Shown piece by piece: positions 1-8,175 of a stretch of DNA of 52,087 bases. How positions within the stretch are numbered: position 1 is the first letter of the stretch; the number at the start of each line of letters is the position of its first letter. The DNA is taken from positions 1 to 52,087 of the forward strand of contig CAKPXP010000013.1 of NCBI GenBank assembly GCA_934202005.1. Reading direction: 5' to 3'. Position numbers and translations under genes: made by a program. This DNA comes from an uncultured Selenomonas sp. (lineage in GTDB: Bacteria; Bacillota; Negativicutes; Selenomonadales; Selenomonadaceae). The notes under the pieces were generated by a model. That model searched no databases and had not been told where the DNA came from. It saw only the letters and a list, made by a program, of their open reading frames with translations.

Positions 1-1476
1 GCGTGGAACGATCTCTCGACGAGCGCCTCGACCGCGAGCAACCGCACGGCCGTCATCGAGAAGGGCAACGTGCTCGCCGACCGCATCAAGACAGCGTCGC
101 AGCAGCTGCAGGAGCAGATCAACGCCCAGTATGAGGACATGAGCCTCAGCGTCACGCAGATCAACGACTACACGGATCAGCTCGTCAAGCTCAACCAGAA
201 TATCATGACGACCGAGGCGACGGGCGCGAGCGCGAACGACCTCCGCGACCAGCGCGATCTCATCGTCGACAACCTCTCGAAATACATGAACCTCAACGTC
301 TACGAGGACGACAACGGCATGTACTCCGTCGTCTCGAACGGCATCACGATGGTGAACGGCATCAACAAGCTCACGCTCGAGATGTCCTCTGCCATAGAGA
401 ACGATCAGTACGGCATCAGCGACTACACCGTCAACATCAAGGAGTCCGGCATCGCTTTTCTCCCGACGAACGGCAGCATGAAGGCGCAGATGGACACGAT
501 CGCCGAGGACAAGGGCTATCTCGACCAGATGGCGAACATCGCGGGCTTCATGCTCACGACGTTCAATACCATGCACCAGCAGGGCGCGGGCATCGACGGC
601 ACGGACAGCAGCCTCGCGGAGTACTACACGGACGGCAACGGCAAGAAGTACACGGACGCCGCGATGACGACGGAGTACACGGGCCCGAGCTACGGTGAGA
701 ACTTCTGGGGCGACAACAACACGCTCTACACCTGGGACGCAGAAAACAGCTGCATCAAGGCGACGAAGGTCGAGAAGCTCAAGCATGAGACGAACTTCAC
801 GGAAACGAAGAATGCTGACGGCACCGTGACGCGGACACCGAAAGTCACGCTGAGCGGCACGGGGACGTCGTCTGCGCTCGACGGCATCAACATCATCAAC
901 GCGCTCACGGTGAACACCGCCATCTCGTCGACGGGCGGACAGAACATCATCGCCGCGCGCAAGCTCACGGTCGAGCAGACGACGGATGACAACGGCAAGC
1001 TCGGCGCCTACGAGGTCGCGCTGAACGGCTCGGGTGACGGCACGAACGCGACGAACCTCTCGACACTCATCAACATGGACCAGGATAACGTCCACTCGAC
1101 GGCGAACGTCGTCTACAGCAACGGAACGGCGTCCTTCATGGACACGACGACCGCGGCGGATAAGATCACGGCGACGCTCAAGAACAACATGGTGAGCCGA
1201 TCCCTCGACAAGGACTCCGTCAACGCCTACTACTCCGCGATGGTCTCGAAGCTCGGCAGCGACTCGGAGTCCCTCGACGACAAGGCGGACGCGCAGGACA
1301 ATCTCATCACGCAGATCACGAACTGGCGCTCCTCGACCTCCGGCGTCGACTGGAACGAGGAACTTTCCAATATGATCATGTTCCAGCAGGGATACAGCGC
1401 CTGCTCCCGCTGCCTCACGACGATGGACGAGATGCTCGACAAGCTCATCAACTCCACCGGCACAGTCGGCAGGTAA
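1..1476 (+). CDS. flgK: Flagellar hook-associated protein 1 (FlgK), C-terminal part
   Basis: The reading frame is open from base 1, so the gene starts left of the window; 491 residues of its C-terminal part are present. FlgK forms the junction between hook and filament outside the cell. The visible part begins in the helical region with a coiled-coil-like stretch (LQEQINAQYEDMSLSVTQIN), passes a variable Ser/Thr/Asn-rich middle, and ends with the typical axial-protein C-terminus (WNEELSNMIMFQQGYSACSR, then MDEMLDKLINS) that packs into the rod-hook-filament core. It lies 32 bases before flgL, the usual Firmicute order. Identification rests on the C-terminal motif and on the neighbours. Confidence 0.93.
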   Translation, partial: AWNDLSTSASTASNRTAVIEKGNVLADRIKTASQQLQEQINAQYEDMSLSVTQINDYTDQLVKLNQNIMTTEATGASANDLRDQRDLIVDNLSKYMNLNVYEDDNGMYSVVSNGITMVNGINKLTLEMSSAIENDQYGISDYTVNIKESGIAFLPTNGSMKAQMDTIAEDKGYLDQMANIAGFMLTTFNTMHQQGAGIDGTDSSLAEYYTDGNGKKYTDAAMTTEYTGPSYGENFWGDNNTLYTWDAENSCIKATKVEKLKHETNFTETKNADGTVTRTPKVTLSGTGTSSALDGINIINALTVNTAISSTGGQNIIAARKLTVEQTTDDNGKLGAYEVALNGSGDGTNATNLSTLINMDQDNVHSTANVVYSNGTASFMDTTTAADKITATLKNNMVSRSLDKDSVNAYYSAMVSKLGSDSESLDDKADAQDNLITQITNWRSSTSGVDWNEELSNMIMFQQGYSACSRCLTTMDEMLDKLINSTGTVGR

Positions 1477-1508
1477 TCCGGTTTTGAGAAACTAGAGAGG
1501 TGGCATCC

Positions 1509-2840
1509 ATGTCAATCAGAGTCAGCAGCAACCAGATGGTTTACAACTATAAAAAGCAGCTCAACGACGCGAACTCCCGCAAGGACAAGCTCCTCGAGCA
1601 GGGCGACGGCAGCAAGTTGCACCGCCCGTCCGACGACTCCGTCGCCTACACGAAATACCTGCGCTACGACACCTCGCAGCAGGAGAACGAGCAGTACCAG
1701 GAGAACGTGAGCACGGGCGTCTCGTGGATGAAGGCATCCGACGCCGCGCTCGTCTCCATGACGGACATCCAGACGACGTTCAAGGAAAAGACCGTCGCCG
1801 CCGCGAACGGCGACAAGACGAACGAAGACATGGCCGCCATCGGCAAGGAGATGGAGGCGGAGATTCAGGAACTCGTCTCCCTCGGCAACACGCAGCAGGG
1901 CGACCGTTACCTCTTCGCGGGGCAGAAGGACACGACGCAGCCGTTCTCCCTCTCGGAGAAAACGGTCAGCCGCGGCCTCGCCAAGACGCTCTCGGAAAAA
2001 GCGGCGAACTACTTCAGCGGGGACGAAGGCGTCGGCACTACGGGCAGCCTCCAGCAGATGCTCACGCTTGAGGGCGACGATGGCAACACCTACTACCTCA
2101 ACACGGAGGACGGCTACATCTACACGAAGGATTTCGTCGACAGCGGCTATCAGCAGAAGATCGCGGAGAACGCCGATGCCGTCGTTGACCGTGATACCGA
2201 CGCGGTAGGCAAGCTCGACAAGTGGTCTGGCGGTAAGGACGTATCGACATACTTCAAGAATACAGGCGAGATCATTGATGCGGCCGCGAATGAAAAGTAT
2301 CCCTTATCTGGAAACGGTATGAAGTTCAAGTTCACCACCATCGAGCAGAAAATCGCCACTTACCAGGGCGACGACAAATACATCTCGATGACGAAGAAGA
2401 ACGGCACGACGGAGCCGGTTGCTGACACGGTCAATGTCACGGGACAGGAGATCTGGGGCACGGACATCTTCGATAACGCAAGCTCCGGCAACGCACCGTC
2501 CGGCACGGCGATGCTCAACGAGATGCTCACGGTGCAGAAGCAGGTCACGAGCGCGAATTTCAACTGGCTCACGGACGATGGGCAGACCATCTCCGACCAG
2601 GCGCATGCGACGACCGTCACGACGGAGACAAGGCTCGGCGCGCGCCAGCAGCTCTACAACTCCGTCGCAACGATGCTCGACAACCAGAAAGTCCTCATCA
2701 AGCAGGATATCACGGACGTGAGCTCTGTCGATGTCGCGGCGCTCGCGACGAAGCTCATGGAGGAGCAGACTGTCTACAACATGAGCCTCGCGCTCGGCGC
2801 GCGCATCCTGCCGCAGTCGCTCGCGGACTATCTGAGCTGA
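1509..2840 (+). CDS. flgL: Flagellar hook-associated protein 3 (FlgL)
   Basis: Second hook-filament junction protein, exported by the flagellar type III system. The 443-residue product starts MSIRVSSNQMVYNYKKQLND, the flagellin-like N-terminal helix, and ends with VYNMSLALGARILPQSLADY, the flagellin-like C-terminal helix. LGNTQQGDRYLFAGQKDTTQ (about residue 122) is the characteristic FlgL motif. It is longer than the roughly 300 residues of enteric FlgL; the extra length lies in the central exposed region. A GTG at 1500 is in frame, but an AGAGGTGG ribosome binding site six bases before the ATG at 1509 decides the start. Confidence 0.94.
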   Translation: MSIRVSSNQMVYNYKKQLNDANSRKDKLLEQGDGSKLHRPSDDSVAYTKYLRYDTSQQENEQYQENVSTGVSWMKASDAALVSMTDIQTTFKEKTVAAANGDKTNEDMAAIGKEMEAEIQELVSLGNTQQGDRYLFAGQKDTTQPFSLSEKTVSRGLAKTLSEKAANYFSGDEGVGTTGSLQQMLTLEGDDGNTYYLNTEDGYIYTKDFVDSGYQQKIAENADAVVDRDTDAVGKLDKWSGGKDVSTYFKNTGEIIDAAANEKYPLSGNGMKFKFTTIEQKIATYQGDDKYISMTKKNGTTEPVADTVNVTGQEIWGTDIFDNASSGNAPSGTAMLNEMLTVQKQVTSANFNWLTDDGQTISDQAHATTVTTETRLGARQQLYNSVATMLDNQKVLIKQDITDVSSVDVAALATKLMEEQTVYNMSLALGARILPQSLADYLS

Positions 2841-2954
2841 CGCGCGGCGTATGACGCTGCTCGGGGATGGGAAAGCACGCAGGAGCGATAGATTTCCTTT
2901 TCATTAAATTTGCAGGAACAGCAGGGATCCGCCAGGGAGAAGGGGAAACATACC

Positions 2955-3539
2955 ATGTTGAGATTGAACATCCGCATGACGCAGCCGATGATCGGCATCC
3001 ACACGCAGCTCGGCAAGCTCGAGGCGCACTCGACGCCCGCGCGCCTCTCGACGGAGAACCGCCAGGCGCGCTCGAACAAGGGATGGACGCAGTGCCGCGT
3101 GGACATCGACTCCTACCCGAGCCGCCACAGCTACGGCTATGACAGCCACGCGGACTTCGCCGCGGAGCACGGGCAGCAGGGTTTCTCGGACCTCGCGCAG
3201 TCGACGTCGGGGCACACGCAGCAGGCGTGGTCGCTCATCGAGAACGCGGCGAAGCCGGGCACCGACATGATCCACCAGATCTACGAGGGCCGCATCACCG
3301 ACTTCATCAACAAGGGGAAGAACCGCCACATCGTCGCGGAGCTCATCCCCGATCCGAAGATTACCGTGCATCAGAGCGAGCTCACAGGCACGATCGACAC
3401 CGGCGATGTCACAGAGCATGTAGATGCGGACGCCTTCGCCAAGACGCATTTCACGCCGGGGCAGGTGGAGACCTATCTCAAGCAGAAGGGATCAGTACAT
3501 CAATGGGTCACGGAAGACCGCTACGACATATACGCCTAG
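2955..3539 (+). CDS. DUF6470 (YviE-like) flagellar-operon protein
   Basis: Protein of 194 residues between flgL and fliW, the position held by yviE in Bacillus subtilis. It begins MLRLNIRMTQPMIGIHTQLG and continues with LEAHSTPARLS, a pattern recalled from the DUF6470 family (bacterial proteins of unknown function in flagellar clusters). The middle is rich in Gly, Ser, His and Gln (SYGYDSHADFAAEHGQQG) and looks poorly structured. There is no signal peptide or membrane segment. The start is the ATG behind GGGAGAAGGGG. A role in export or assembly of late flagellar parts is inferred only from position. Confidence 0.72.
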   Translation: MLRLNIRMTQPMIGIHTQLGKLEAHSTPARLSTENRQARSNKGWTQCRVDIDSYPSRHSYGYDSHADFAAEHGQQGFSDLAQSTSGHTQQAWSLIENAAKPGTDMIHQIYEGRITDFINKGKNRHIVAELIPDPKITVHQSELTGTIDTGDVTEHVDADAFAKTHFTPGQVETYLKQKGSVHQWVTEDRYDIYA

Positions 3540-3570
3540 GCGCTGCCGGGCGTGATTGGGAGGCAGATTC

Positions 3571-4026
3571 ATGAAAAAAGTCCAAACCGTGCGTTTCGGT
3601 GACCTCGATGTCGACGAAAAAAGCATCGTCCATTTCGCGCAGGGCATCCCAGCCTTCGAGGAGGAGCACGACTTCATCCTCATTCCCTATGACGAGGAGA
3701 GCCCTTACCTGTTCCTGCAATCCTGCCGGACGCCGGATCTCGCATTTCTCATGACGGACCCGTACCTCTTCTTCAAGGACTACGAGTTCGAGATCGATGA
3801 CGCGACGGAAAAAAAGCTCGGGCTTCAAAGCCCTGAGGACGTCGCCGTCTACGTGTTGCTCACGATCCCGGGCGGCAGCATCAAGGACATGACGGCCAAC
3901 CTCATGGCGCCCGTCATCATCAACCAGAACACGCTCGATGCCGTGCAGCTCGTGCTCGAGAAGAGCACCTACCAGACGAAGCATCGTCTGTTCCAGCAGG
4001 ATGCCGCCGGGAAGGAGGCGCGCTGA
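3571..4026 (+). CDS. fliW: Flagellar assembly factor FliW
   Basis: FliW binds flagellin and the RNA-binding protein CsrA in turn: when flagellin is exported, free FliW sequesters CsrA and relieves repression of flagellin translation. The 151-residue product shows the family features FGDLDVDEKSIVHFAQGIPAFEE near the N-terminus (quoted in part: GIPAFEEEHDFILIPYDEE), then SPYLFLQSCRTPDLAFLM and VLLTIPGGSIKDMTANLMAP. An in-frame TTG at 3556 exists, but the GGGAGG site at about 3556-3562 points to the ATG at 3571. Its stop overlaps the csrA start (TGATG), so the two partners are probably translationally coupled. Confidence 0.95.
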   Translation: MKKVQTVRFGDLDVDEKSIVHFAQGIPAFEEEHDFILIPYDEESPYLFLQSCRTPDLAFLMTDPYLFFKDYEFEIDDATEKKLGLQSPEDVAVYVLLTIPGGSIKDMTANLMAPVIINQNTLDAVQLVLEKSTYQTKHRLFQQDAAGKEAR

Positions 4027-4250
4027 TGCTCGTACTCACCCGCAAACCCAAGCAGCAGATCATGGTGGGCGATGACATCGTCCTCAACATCGTCGAGGTA
4101 CAGGGCGATAACGTCCGCATCGCCATCGACGCGCCGCGCTCGGTCAAGATCTACCGCGGCGAGATCTACCACGCCATCCAGGAGGAGAACAAGCAGGCAG
4201 CCGCCCCGGTGCCGATGAACCTCGACCTCAAGGGCGCGTTGCCAAAGTGA
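4026..4250 (+). CDS. csrA: Translational regulator CsrA
   Basis: Small dimeric RNA-binding protein that blocks ribosome access at GGA motifs in leaders. The 74 residues contain the CsrA core: MLVLTRKPKQQIMVGDDIVL, then VRIAIDAPRSVKIYRGEIY with the C-terminal RNA-contact arginine of the VxIxRGEI(Y) segment, and a tail enriched in Gln/Ala. The start codon overlaps the fliW stop by one base. In Bacillus the flagellin gene hag follows; here it is absent from the window and flaG follows instead, which makes flaG a possible direct target. Confidence 0.97.
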   Translation: MLVLTRKPKQQIMVGDDIVLNIVEVQGDNVRIAIDAPRSVKIYRGEIYHAIQEENKQAAAPVPMNLDLKGALPK

Positions 4251-4362
4251 CCCGTACTACGTGAAAGCGCCAGCCGCGCAGCACATTTTAGGCCGCGCCT
4301 TTGGATTTTACAATATATCAAGTTCATGGACTGACATCATCATATCTACGGAGGGATATCAA
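4251..4362 (+). promoter_or_regulatory. Leader between csrA and flaG with repeated GGA motifs
   Basis: 112 bases without a gene. It holds GGA triplets at about 4303, 4328 and 4350, the last inside the flaG ribosome binding site (ACGGAGGGAT). TACAAT at 4309-4314 could be a -10 element, but its -35 (TTTTAG) is poor. Multiple GGA motifs with one in the Shine-Dalgarno sequence is the arrangement CsrA uses on the Bacillus hag leader. Control here is inference. Confidence 0.35.
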
Positions 4363-4854
4363 ATGATTGGAAAAGTACAGGATCTTGTCTCGGCCGCCGT
4401 CGTCATCGGCGCGACGGAGTCAACGCCAGGCATCAATGAAACGGCAGCGTCTGAGGCTGCTTCGTCGACGGCGAGCCAGGATCAGCAGACGCAGCAGGAT
4501 ATGGCGGAGACGCCGGCGGCCTCGCTTGATATCCTCAGTGAGGTCAAGAATGCTGCAAGCGCCACAGACGGCGTGCAGGACGGCAAAACAGACAAGGAAA
4601 AGCAGGACGGTGATCCCGACAGAAAGCTCGACGAGAAATCCGTGAACTACATCACGGAGGAGCTCAACAAGCTCATGAGCCGCATCAACTGCAACCTGGA
4701 ATTCCAGTATCACAAGGAAGTCGACATGATGTCGGTGAAGATGCTCGACAAGAAGACGGGCGACGTCCTCAAGGAAGTCCCGCCGGAGGCGCTCATCAAA
4801 CATATGATCAAAGCGAAGGATTGGCTCGGTGCCTTCCTTGACAAGACAGTATAA
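4363..4854 (+). CDS. flaG: FlaG family flagellar protein
   Basis: Protein of 163 residues. The N-terminal half is acidic, rich in Ala, Ser, Thr and Gln, and probably disordered. The C-terminal part (from about residue 92) is the FlaG domain: VNYITEELNKLMSRINCNL, EFQYHKEVDMMSVKMLDKKT, then VLKEVPPEALIKHMIKAKDW. FlaG influences filament length in other bacteria. A GTG at 4261 is in frame, but the strong CGGAGGGAT site seven bases before the ATG at 4363 fixes the start. fliD follows 21 bases downstream, so flaG, fliD, fliS and the fliT-like gene form a run. Confidence 0.88.
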   Translation: MIGKVQDLVSAAVVIGATESTPGINETAASEAASSTASQDQQTQQDMAETPAASLDILSEVKNAASATDGVQDGKTDKEKQDGDPDRKLDEKSVNYITEELNKLMSRINCNLEFQYHKEVDMMSVKMLDKKTGDVLKEVPPEALIKHMIKAKDWLGAFLDKTV

Positions 4855-4875
4855 GCACGAAAAGGAGGAAGCACT

Positions 4876-6960
4876 ATGTCAACGAGAGGAATCTACGGAC
4901 TCTCCGGCTCCGGCATCGACGTCGACTCGATGGTCAAGGTCGGCATGATGACGAAGCAGAGCCAGTACGACAAGATGTACAAGCAGGAAGTCAAGAACGA
5001 GTGGCTCAAGGAAGCGTACAGCGACCTGTACAGCGATCTCAACACGTTCAACACGACGACGCTCTCGAGCTACAAGATGAGCTCGAAGACGAGCCCGATG
5101 CTCGCCTCGAGCTCCGCCTCGACGGTCGCGACGGCGACGGCGAACGCTGATGCCGCCTCGATGTCGCATACGGTCAACGTCTCGGCGCTCGCCTCGAATG
5201 CCTACCTTTTGACGGGCGAGGAGAATCTCACGCGCGCGAACACGAGCGACAGCGCCAAGACGAGCATCTACCTCAAGGACATGCTCTTTACCGAAGCGCA
5301 GCAGACGGATCTGAAAAATAAGCTCAACGCGGACAGCACGCTCGGCACGCAGACGCTCGTGAGCTTCGACATCGCGGACGGAACGGGCGCGAACGCCACG
5401 TCGAAGACCATCTCGTTCACCTATAACGACATCTTCTCGAGCGGGCAGACGCTCAACGACCTCGTCTCGAAGATCAACGCCTCGGGCGTCAACATCAAAG
5501 CGTCGTTCGACAACACGAACGATGCCTTCTCCCTCTATCAGAAGACAGGCGGCGAGGCCAACAAGATCATCCTCTCCGTCGCCAATGACGGCTCGGATGC
5601 CTCGGCCAACGGCAAGACGCTGCTCGGCAATCTCAACCTCCACAGCGTGACGAACACGACGGATGCAAACGGCAACCGCACGAGCACGCTCTCGGCAAGC
5701 GAGATCGATCTCGATGCCGTGACGACGGGCACGAGCGAGGTCGGCGGCACGCAGGCGTCCTATACGAGCGCGACGAAGACGACGAGCGACGCGTTGCTCT
5801 CGACGCTCTTCAAGGCGCAGGACGGCAGCAAGTCCGCAACGTTCACCGTCAATGGGAAGACCGTTACCATCGACGATATCACGACGAAGAAGGTCAGCGA
5901 TCTCATCGATGCCATCAATGGCAGCAGCGCCGGCGTCACAGCGTCGCTCGCGCCGGACGGGCAGCTCACCGTGGCCTCGGATGACAATACCGCAAAAGTG
6001 ACCTTCGGTGTCTCGAGCAGTGCGACGGACGCCGCGTCCGCGAACGGGCGCTCCCTGCTCAACGGGCTGAACTTCGTCTCGGGCAAAGAGCTCACGGCAG
6101 ATACTCACGGTGCTTCGACTGCAGGCACGAGCGCGACCGCGACCATCGACGGCAAGAAATACACGTCAGACACCGGCAAGGTCACGGTCGGCGGCGTCAC
6201 CTACACGCTGAACGCCATGGGAGCGACGACCGTCTCCGTATCGCAGGACACTGACACGCTCGTCAAGAACGTCCAGTCGTTCGTCGACGACTACAACAAG
6301 ATGATCGACGCGCTCAACACGAAGTATTACGAGAAGCAGTACAGCGACTACGGCGTCCTCACGAAATCGCAGGAAAGCGCGATGACGGCCGACCAGATCA
6401 CGAAGTGGAACGAAAAGGCGAAATCCGGCCTGCTCTACCACGACCAGACGCTCGGCAAGGTCATCAGCTCTATGCGCCAGGCGCTCTACACGCCCGTCGA
6501 CTCCGTCACCAGCAACTACAACACGATGATGTCCATCGGCATCACCTCCTCGACGGATCAGGGCCATATCAGGCTCGATACCGACAAGCTCAAGAAGGCG
6601 CTCGCCGCCGATCCTGACTGCGTGCGCCAGCTCTTCGCGAGCAGCGGCGACGTCACGACGACGGATGCGGACGGCACGACGAAGACCACGACCGACTACG
6701 ACAAGGAGGGCGTCCTCAACCGCATCTCCGACGCACTCCACACGAACCTCAAGACGATGAAGAGCTACGCGGGCAGCTCCACGGAGACATCCGACGGTAG
6801 CACGCTCGGCACGCTCATCGAGAACCTCAAGACGAAGATGTCGGACTTCAAGACGCAGATGGACGCATTTGAGAATGCGCTCTATGACAAATACGACGCG
6901 ATGGAGACCGCCATCCAGCAGCTCAGCACGCAGCTCGGCTACATCACGGGCGGCAACTGA
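4876..6960 (+). CDS. fliD: Flagellar filament cap protein FliD
   Basis: FliD caps the growing filament and catalyses flagellin insertion. The 694-residue product starts MSTRGIYGLSGSGIDVDSMV (the conserved GSGIDVDxMV motif) and has the C-terminal cap domain with VQSFVDDYNKMIDALNTKYY, GKVISSMRQALYTPVDSVTS and LRRxLF-like KALAADPDCVRQLFASSGDV. It ends in a helical coiled-coil region (MSDFKTQMDAFENALYDKYD). It is longer than enteric FliD (about 470 residues) because the middle holds two related flagellin-IN-like segments, each ending in a similar tail (DASANGKTLLGNLNL and DAASANGRSLLNGLNF). AAAGGAGG precedes the ATG. Confidence 0.94.
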   Translation: MSTRGIYGLSGSGIDVDSMVKVGMMTKQSQYDKMYKQEVKNEWLKEAYSDLYSDLNTFNTTTLSSYKMSSKTSPMLASSSASTVATATANADAASMSHTVNVSALASNAYLLTGEENLTRANTSDSAKTSIYLKDMLFTEAQQTDLKNKLNADSTLGTQTLVSFDIADGTGANATSKTISFTYNDIFSSGQTLNDLVSKINASGVNIKASFDNTNDAFSLYQKTGGEANKIILSVANDGSDASANGKTLLGNLNLHSVTNTTDANGNRTSTLSASEIDLDAVTTGTSEVGGTQASYTSATKTTSDALLSTLFKAQDGSKSATFTVNGKTVTIDDITTKKVSDLIDAINGSSAGVTASLAPDGQLTVASDDNTAKVTFGVSSSATDAASANGRSLLNGLNFVSGKELTADTHGASTAGTSATATIDGKKYTSDTGKVTVGGVTYTLNAMGATTVSVSQDTDTLVKNVQSFVDDYNKMIDALNTKYYEKQYSDYGVLTKSQESAMTADQITKWNEKAKSGLLYHDQTLGKVISSMRQALYTPVDSVTSNYNTMMSIGITSSTDQGHIRLDTDKLKKALAADPDCVRQLFASSGDVTTTDADGTTKTTTDYDKEGVLNRISDALHTNLKTMKSYAGSSTETSDGSTLGTLIENLKTKMSDFKTQMDAFENALYDKYDAMETAIQQLSTQLGYITGGN
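5398..6073 (+). repeat. Two diverged flagellin-IN-like repeats inside fliD
   Basis: Two segments of about 80 residues, encoded near 5398-5640 and 5833-6073, have the same plan: a beta motif (KTISFTYND / ATFTVNGKT), a helix with LNDLVSKINAS / VSDLIDAINGS, a beta pair, and a closing tail (SDASANGKTLLGNLNL / TDAASANGRSLLNGLNF). The similarity is at protein level and the DNA has diverged, so this looks like an old duplication of surface-exposed domains. Confidence 0.6.
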
Positions 6961-7028
6961 GCATAGCATAGCGCGCGGCGGTGGTGCTGCGGCTCTTTCG
7001 GACATGGCGAACACAGGAGGAATCACGA

Positions 7029-7442
7029 ATGGTAAACAATGCGGCTGAGGCCTACAAGCGCCAGCAGATTATGACAGCGACGCCGGAGGCACTGACGCTC
7101 ATGCTCTACAACGGCTGCCTGAAATTCATCGACGAGGGCATCCAGGGCGTCAAGGAGAAACAATGGGAGGCGGCGAACAACTCCCTGCAGAAGGCGCAGA
7201 ATATCATCTCCGAGTTCCGCATCACGCTCGACATGGACTATGAGATCTCCCATCAGCTCATGCCGCTCTACAACTACACCTACGACCGCCTCGTCGAGGG
7301 CAACATCAAGAGCGACGTCGCCATGCTCGAAGAGGCGAAGGGTATCATCAAGGAGCTGCGGGATGCCTGGGCACAGGCGATGAAAAAGGCGCGCAAGGAA
7401 AAGGGCACGCAGGGCGTGCAGAACGGCAGCTACGTCGGCTGA
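7029..7442 (+). CDS. fliS: Flagellin export chaperone FliS
   Basis: FliS binds the C-terminus of unexported flagellin in the cytoplasm and prevents early polymerisation. The 137-residue product has the family pattern: AAEAYKRQQIMTATPEALTL near the N-terminus, LMLYNGCLKFIDEGI, AQNIISEFRITLDMDYEISH and LMPLYNYTYDRLVEGNI. The start is the ATG behind ACAGGAGGAA. It follows fliD by 68 bases and precedes a FliT-like gene by 25 bases, the usual fliD-fliS-fliT order. Confidence 0.95.
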   Translation: MVNNAAEAYKRQQIMTATPEALTLMLYNGCLKFIDEGIQGVKEKQWEAANNSLQKAQNIISEFRITLDMDYEISHQLMPLYNYTYDRLVEGNIKSDVAMLEEAKGIIKELRDAWAQAMKKARKEKGTQGVQNGSYVG

Positions 7443-7467
7443 GACGGCAGGCGGAAGGAGCATCCAC

Positions 7468-7824
7468 ATGAACGAACAGGCAGCGCAGCTGGCGGCGGCA
7501 CGCCGCGACTGGCAGCTCTACCATACGCTCTCCGGGGAGCTGCTGAAATTCATCTCGCGGGGAGACATCGACGAGTTCCTCTCGCTCACCCAGCAGCGCA
7601 CGGCGCTCGTCGAGCGCATGAAGAAGAACCCGCAGACGGAGGCGTATCGCAAGACCGCGGAATGCCAGGCGCTCATCGAGAAGATCAAGCCGCTCGACAT
7701 GCAGCTCATCTACAAGGCGAAAAGCTGGCTCAACAAGAGCCGGCGCCAGAACGCCACCGTGCACGCATACGACCTCACAGCGGCCATCAACCCCATCGGC
7801 AACCTCTTCAACAAACGGTACTGA
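7468..7824 (+). CDS. FliT-like flagellar chaperone
   Basis: Helical protein of 118 residues (LYHTLSGELLKFISRGDIDE, then FLSLTQQRTALVERMKKNP). The pattern of a helix, a short charged turn and a second helix with a QRxxLV motif, together with the place directly after fliS, fits the FliT group, which guards the filament cap protein FliD before export. Sequence conservation in this family is weak, so the name rests mostly on position and size. It ends the flagellar run; a terminator follows 20 bases after the stop. Confidence 0.68.
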   Translation: MNEQAAQLAAARRDWQLYHTLSGELLKFISRGDIDEFLSLTQQRTALVERMKKNPQTEAYRKTAECQALIEKIKPLDMQLIYKAKSWLNKSRRQNATVHAYDLTAAINPIGNLFNKRY

Positions 7825-7843
7825 TGGCGCGGACGGCCCATCG

Positions 7844-7878
7844 GCAGGCATCTTTTCCGGGTGCCTGCTTTTCTTTTA
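7844..7878 (+). terminator. Terminator of the flagellar operon
   Basis: Stem GCAGGCA (7844-7850) / TGCCTGC (7862-7868) followed by the T-rich run TTTTCTTTTA. The last four bases of this run (TTTA) are one copy of the duplication flanking the mobile element that follows. Confidence 0.8.
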
Positions 7879-8039
7879 GGAACCGCTGATTAAATGAGGT
7901 GCTCCGGATTTACGTGGATGCGCTGTATCTCTCTAGGAGACAAACCGCAGGCGTAGCTGAAGCTACGCTGAGGATTTGTTGACGACGAGAGGACAGTGCA
8001 GACACGTGAAGACGGAGTGCCGAATTAATCAGTGGTTCC
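7879..8039 (+). mobile_element. Small non-autonomous element (MITE-like), copy 1, 161 bp
   Basis: The left end GGAACCGCTGATTAAAT and the right end ATTAATCAGTGGTTCC are inverted repeats. The element is flanked by TTTA on both sides (7875-7878 and 8040-8043). The same ends and much of the interior recur at 38529-38636 and, inverted, at 45478-45654. It has no coding capacity. The interior carries a perfect hairpin, GCGTAGCT (7951-7958) / AGCTACGC (7961-7968). It sits between the flagellar terminator and uxaC. The transposase that mobilises it is not in the window. Confidence 0.85.
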
Positions 8040-8175
8040 TTTATTCCGCGGAGAGAGGCTGCGATGCTCTGCCTGCAGGCACCGCGCATGTTTGGCGCGC
8101 AAGCAGGATTTTCCCGCCGTGCGGAGAATAAAGTAAGAAGAGAAACAGGAAACAAAGCAAAGGGGGGCTTTCCCA

